Shown piece after piece: positions 60,895 through 64,000 of a stretch of DNA of 64,000 bases. The position numbers and the translations under genes were made by a program. Numbering within the stretch: the first letter of the stretch is position 1; the number at the start of each line of letters is the position of its first letter. Source of the stretch: WRHT01 sp031550525 (lineage in GTDB: Bacteria > Desulfobacterota > Desulfovibrionia > Desulfovibrionales > Desulfovibrionaceae). A model generated the notes under the pieces. The model searched no databases, was not told the origin of the DNA, and saw only the letters and a list, made by a program, of their open reading frames with translations. Location of the stretch: contig JAVBON010000013.1 in the NCBI GenBank assembly GCA_031550525.1, positions 1 through 64,000 on the forward strand. Reading direction: 5' to 3'.

Positions 60895-60923
60895 AAAAAC
60901 AGGGAGCCTTGCGGCCCCCTGTT
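60895..60923 (-). terminator. Terminator after nrfA
   Basis: AACAGGG pairs with CCCTGTT around a GC-rich loop, 25 bp past the nrfA stop codon. On the minus strand the stem is followed by TTTTT. Confidence 0.75.
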
Positions 60924-60947
60924 GCATAGTATGTTTCAAACGTCGGC

Positions 60948-62531
60948 TTAACGTATCTTGTTCTGCAAATCCCACATGCGCTCGGCCTTGGGTATGACCG
61001 GCAGGTAGGTTGTCCATACGTACTTTTGCAGGTTGGCCGGGTCCATTTGCATTTCGCGGCTCCACTCCAGAATGGGCGGCACGATTTGCTTGATGTCGCC
61101 TTCCAGCTTGGGCGCTATGCCGTAGTTGGTGGCCTGCATGGCGTAATTAACAGCCTGCTGGCTGTATTCCATGGACTTCATGGCGGTATCCAGCGCCTTG
61201 GCGGGGTTGTGGAAGCCCACGCTGTTTTCGGCCGAGAGATAATCCCAGAAGAACTGGCCTTGTCTGACCATTTCCTTGGCTTCGATCATCAAATTGGCGT
61301 AAGCGGCGTTTTTGGGGCCAGTCCATTCGTTGGCCAGGCGCACGGCTTCGTGGGCCTTTACCGATGCTTCCTGAGCCGCCAGCAGGTTATTAAAGGTTTT
61401 CTGCTGGGTGTAGATTACGCGCTCGCGCAGGTACTCGGCCGTTTTGTCGGTATGGCACTGGCGGCAGGCGTTATCTATGCCTTGCGGGGTTTTAAGCGGC
61501 GAAGTCCACTGGTGGTTGGAAACCTTTTTCTTGCCGTCCATGCGGGTGTAGGGCATGTGGCAATCGGCGCAGGTTACGCCGGCGGCGCCGTGCGTGCCGT
61601 TAAACCAGGTTTCGTACTCGGGGTGCTGCGCTTTAAGCATGGGAGTTTTTGAGACAGGGTGCAGCCAATCTTGGAACTTGCCTTCAAAGCCCGCCATTTT
61701 AACAGCGCCGTGCTCGTTATAGTACATGTAGATCTGGTCCGGATCCATGCCCAAATCCCACGGGAACACGGGCTTCTTGCTAACGCCCTTCACAGTCTGT
61801 CCGTCTTTGGTAAACTCGGCTTCTTGGAAGTAGTATTCCACGTGGCACTGGGCGCAAACCAGGGCGCGCATTTCGTTGCGGCTGGCCTTGCGCCAGTCTT
61901 TGCCCTGGCGCTTCAAGGCTTCGTCCAGAGGAATACTGGTGATAACCAGCTCCATATTTTCCGGGTTATGGCAGTTGGCGCAGCCTATGGTATGATCGTT
62001 CATATCAAGCTTGTCTTTGGTTCTGAACTCGTTCCAGTTCATAGCCCAGAACTTGTCGCCGTATTCCTCAACCCACGAGGGTATTTTGGGGGTTTTGCAG
62101 TTCCAGCAGGTGGCGGGCAGGCCAGCCGCCTCGCTGTACTGGTTGATGCGGTCTATGGCGAGTATGTCGTGCACGGCGTAAGTGTGGCCGCGGGCTTCAT
62201 TATACTCGTACATGAAAGGATAGCCGGCCCAAAGGTTTTTAAGGTACGGCTGGGCGTGTTTAAAGCCCTTGGGCAGCGGGTTTACGTTGTCGTTTTTGCG
62301 ATACGGCACCGAGCCTTTATATTCGGTCATTATCTCGGTTTCGTTATTGCGCAGATACGTGGCGTACTGCTGCGGAAACTCCTTTTCAAAGGCGGAGTTG
62401 CGCAGTTCGTTTTTGGCGATTGAGGTTTTATATACCGGTGTAAGCGGTTCTTCGGCATCGGAACAGCCTATAAGCGCGAAAATCGCGCCCAAGCAGGCCA
62501 TAATCGATACTATCAAGAGTTTTCTAGACAT
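60948..62531 (-). CDS. nrfA: Ammonia-forming cytochrome c nitrite reductase NrfA
   Basis: A 527-residue pentahaem nitrite reductase that converts nitrite to ammonium with six electrons. The catalytic haem motif CWNCK (lysine as the proximal ligand) is followed by CANCH, CAQCH, CADCH and CRQCH. The N-terminus carries a lipoprotein signal (LIGCSD), so the enzyme is probably anchored to the membrane, as in Desulfovibrio NrfHA. AGGAGGAAGG precedes the ATG, which overlaps the nrfH stop by 8 bp. It gives nitrite detoxification or respiration. Confidence 0.96.
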   Translation of the reverse strand: MSRKLLIVSIMACLGAIFALIGCSDAEEPLTPVYKTSIAKNELRNSAFEKEFPQQYATYLRNNETEIMTEYKGSVPYRKNDNVNPLPKGFKHAQPYLKNLWAGYPFMYEYNEARGHTYAVHDILAIDRINQYSEAAGLPATCWNCKTPKIPSWVEEYGDKFWAMNWNEFRTKDKLDMNDHTIGCANCHNPENMELVITSIPLDEALKRQGKDWRKASRNEMRALVCAQCHVEYYFQEAEFTKDGQTVKGVSKKPVFPWDLGMDPDQIYMYYNEHGAVKMAGFEGKFQDWLHPVSKTPMLKAQHPEYETWFNGTHGAAGVTCADCHMPYTRMDGKKKVSNHQWTSPLKTPQGIDNACRQCHTDKTAEYLRERVIYTQQKTFNNLLAAQEASVKAHEAVRLANEWTGPKNAAYANLMIEAKEMVRQGQFFWDYLSAENSVGFHNPAKALDTAMKSMEYSQQAVNYAMQATNYGIAPKLEGDIKQIVPPILEWSREMQMDPANLQKYVWTTYLPVIPKAERMWDLQNKIR

Positions 62532-62997
62532 CAGCGGCCTTCCTCCTGTCTATGGGCAATTTATTCATATGCGGCACCGAGCGGTGGCAATCGGTACAGT
62601 ACTCTTTCACATCCATATTCACATCCATAACGGTGGAATAGTGGCAGCGCACGCAGTTGGCCTTTATTACCTGCTTCATTTCAGGCGTGGCGGCAATACG
62701 GTCGTCAACATCCATAAAGGTGTTCACCACTATATCGTTAACGCCCACCTTTGCCTTGTAGGGCAGCATGGCGGCCACGCTGTTGTGCGGCAGGTGGCAA
62801 TCGTTACAAGCCTGCTTCGCATGCACGCTTTGCTTGTGGGTCCACACAGCCTCGGACATTACGTGGCAGTTACCGCAGAATTCGGGTTTGTCCGTTGCGC
62901 TGATGCTGAATTGAGTACCCGCAAGTACAAAAATGCCCGCAAAAAAGGCCAGAGCGGGCAAAAACCATTTGCCGCCGGAACCTTTGTTTTTAGCCAT
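62524..62997 (-). CDS. nrfH: Cytochrome c quinol dehydrogenase NrfH
   Basis: A 157-residue NapC/NirT-family tetrahaem cytochrome that oxidises menaquinol and passes electrons to NrfA. One N-terminal membrane helix (WFLPALAFFAGIFVLAGT) precedes the four haem motifs CGNCH, CNDCH, CVRCH and CTDCH. CGNCHVM includes the Met that is the unusual ligand of haem 1 in the Desulfovibrio protein. AGGAG precedes the ATG. It is the first gene of the nrfHA operon. Confidence 0.96.
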   Translation of the reverse strand: MAKNKGSGGKWFLPALAFFAGIFVLAGTQFSISATDKPEFCGNCHVMSEAVWTHKQSVHAKQACNDCHLPHNSVAAMLPYKAKVGVNDIVVNTFMDVDDRIAATPEMKQVIKANCVRCHYSTVMDVNMDVKEYCTDCHRSVPHMNKLPIDRRKAADV

Positions 62998-63308
62998 TTT
63001 TTCTCCTGCATCTAAAAAGTTCCAGAACCGGCGGCTTTAACCTAAAACAATATGAGCAACAACGGCCTTTTTTACCTCCTCACGCCGCACAAAAGTTAAG
63101 ACTGGAAACGCCGGTTCCCAAAGTTTGAAAAAATATACCACATATAATCGAACGTGCGCAAGATTATTGCGGAAAAACAAATATAAATCAATTTATATGA
63201 ATTAAATTGTATGGATTTATTCTTTCCACACACCGCAACCATAGGTTGCGCGCATGAACTGGTTGCAATAATACCAGACATCATAAAAAAATAAATGGCA
63301 GGCGAGCC
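62998..63308 (-). promoter_or_regulatory. nrfHA upstream region with palindromes
   Basis: A 311-bp gene-free, AT-rich region. CGCAACC-ATA-GGTTGCG (63234-63250) is a perfect 7-3-7 palindrome. ATATAAAT-CA-ATTTATAT (63181-63198) is a perfect 8-2-8 palindrome. A further GGTTGCA half site follows the first at about 63268. These are good operator candidates for the operon (nitrite/NO-responsive FNR-family or two-component regulators are usual), but neither matches a consensus I can name. Confidence 0.4.
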
Positions 63309-64000
63309 TTAGGCAAACCAACAAGGAGACCAAACCGAGGCATTGCGCATTTGCCTGTCCAACTCCGGCGCATCGGGGTTAAGGCCTGAAAGCAGCGCCC
63401 AATAATCCGGCCCGTGGTTAAGGTGGCGGCTGTGGCAAAGCTCGTGCAAAACAATATAATCGGCCAACTCCGGCGGCAAAAAAATCAGCTTGCTGTTCAG
63501 GCTTACGCTGCCGCGCACGGAATAACTGCCCCAGCGGCTCTTTTGCGCCCCCAGGCGCAGGCGGGCGTAAGGCAGGCCATAAATGCGGGCTAGTAAAGCC
63601 AACCGCGCGCCAAGGCAGGATCTGGCGTATTCCTTAAGGCACATGGCCAGCCTCTCGCGCAACTGGGCCGGGGCAAGCGGTTTTAGCTCCCATACCGCCA
63701 CGGCTGGCGCAGGCTTAACCTCACCGGAGAATACGGAAAAACCGGCAGGGTTGAAAAACAAGGCCTTTTCCGCCGCGATACGGGTACAAGCTACAAGCGA
63801 AGCCGCATCCGGCGCGCTTTGGCCCGGTGGCAGCAGACGCAAAAGCACTTTCAGCCCGCCGCCATGCAAATGAAAGTATTCCGGCAGAGACGCCGTATTT
63901 TCGGCCAAAGCTCGTTCCTGGCCGTGCAGGCTCTGGCGCAGGTCGCGCTGCTCCTCCATTTTTTTAAGGTGGCGCGTAATCCAATTTTTATAACGCTCCA
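63309..64000 (-). CDS. YgjP-type metal-dependent hydrolase, partial
   Basis: The C-terminal part of a YgjP/DUF45 (WLM-clan) zinc metallopeptidase-like protein. The frame is open to the window edge: bases 63960-64000 continue it upstream of the internal ATG at 63959 (...RYKNWITRHLKK), so the true start lies outside. The zinc motif HELCH with a third ligand in HLNHGPDYW is near the C-terminus, preceded by the family-typical QKSRWGSYSVRGSVSLNSKLIFLP. Function is not well established. It is upstream of nrfHA on the same strand, but a 311-bp gap separates them. Confidence 0.85.
   Translation of the reverse strand, partial: ERYKNWITRHLKKMEEQRDLRQSLHGQERALAENTASLPEYFHLHGGGLKVLLRLLPPGQSAPDAASLVACTRIAAEKALFFNPAGFSVFSGEVKPAPAVAVWELKPLAPAQLRERLAMCLKEYARSCLGARLALLARIYGLPYARLRLGAQKSRWGSYSVRGSVSLNSKLIFLPPELADYIVLHELCHSRHLNHGPDYWALLSGLNPDAPELDRQMRNASVWSPCWFA

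Overview
The window looks like chromosome of a Desulfovibrionaceae-type sulfate reducer. The evidence is the gene set: a Desulfovibrio-type bacterioferritin, NrfH/NrfA multihaem cytochromes, HypC with a [NiFe] hydrogenase maturation protease, an exported CbiK-type chelatase beside a TonB receptor, FdhE with MobA, and large hybrid histidine kinases. I saw no rRNA, tRNA, CRISPR array or complete transposase gene. The genus assignment is inference.

Layout. 0.3-7.5 kb (all minus): DUF2339-type membrane protein, CofD/YvcK-like protein, alpha/beta hydrolase, then an XRE-cupin regulator followed by a medium-chain acyl-CoA synthetase. 8.3-16 kb (minus): dnaA with an AT-rich, DnaA-box-containing upstream region, thyX, ruvB, ruvA, trmH, hypC, a hydrogenase maturation protease and a glycosyltransferase. 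16-22 kb: a diguanylate cyclase and bacterioferritin (plus), then a hybrid histidine kinase (minus). 22.4-40.3 kb: about 20 co-oriented minus-strand genes forming an aryl polyene-type cluster. It holds a ketoreductase, three ketosynthase-like proteins (one lacking the catalytic Cys), two ACPs, two hot-dog dehydratases, a thioesterase, an acyl-CoA synthetase, a methyltransferase, two acyltransferases, a GT2, an MMPL exporter, a LolA-like carrier, three small lipoproteins and, unusually, a CrtI-like FAD oxidoreductase. 40.5-50.4 kb: an AGCS amino-acid/Na+ symporter and two convergent giant hybrid kinases. 51-54 kb: TonB receptor plus periplasmic CbiK behind a possible cobalamin riboswitch. 54.3-58 kb: an orphan Dam methylase and two paralogous MFS transporters. 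58.2-64 kb: fdhE-mobA, a ParD/ParE-type toxin-antitoxin pair, nrfHA, and a partial YgjP-type metallopeptidase running off the right edge.

The most interesting unexplained signal is a dispersed family of 140-245 bp imperfect-palindrome elements: six full copies, one half copy and at least one remnant, all in gaps between genes. They share two short core motifs. The outer arms have different sequences in different copies, yet each copy's arms remain complementary to each other. The element ends read TAG...CTA, and two copies supply the stop codon of the neighbouring gene. This fits a structure-constrained element (RNA hairpin or structure-recognised mobile element) better than simple transposon copies.

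Other points worth a look: a 27-bp-arm perfect hairpin directly upstream of ruvB, another between the two convergent kinases, nested palindromes after the acyl-CoA synthetase gene, a perfect palindrome upstream of nrfHA, and Pro/Ala-rich inserts in the cluster methyltransferase and in MobA.
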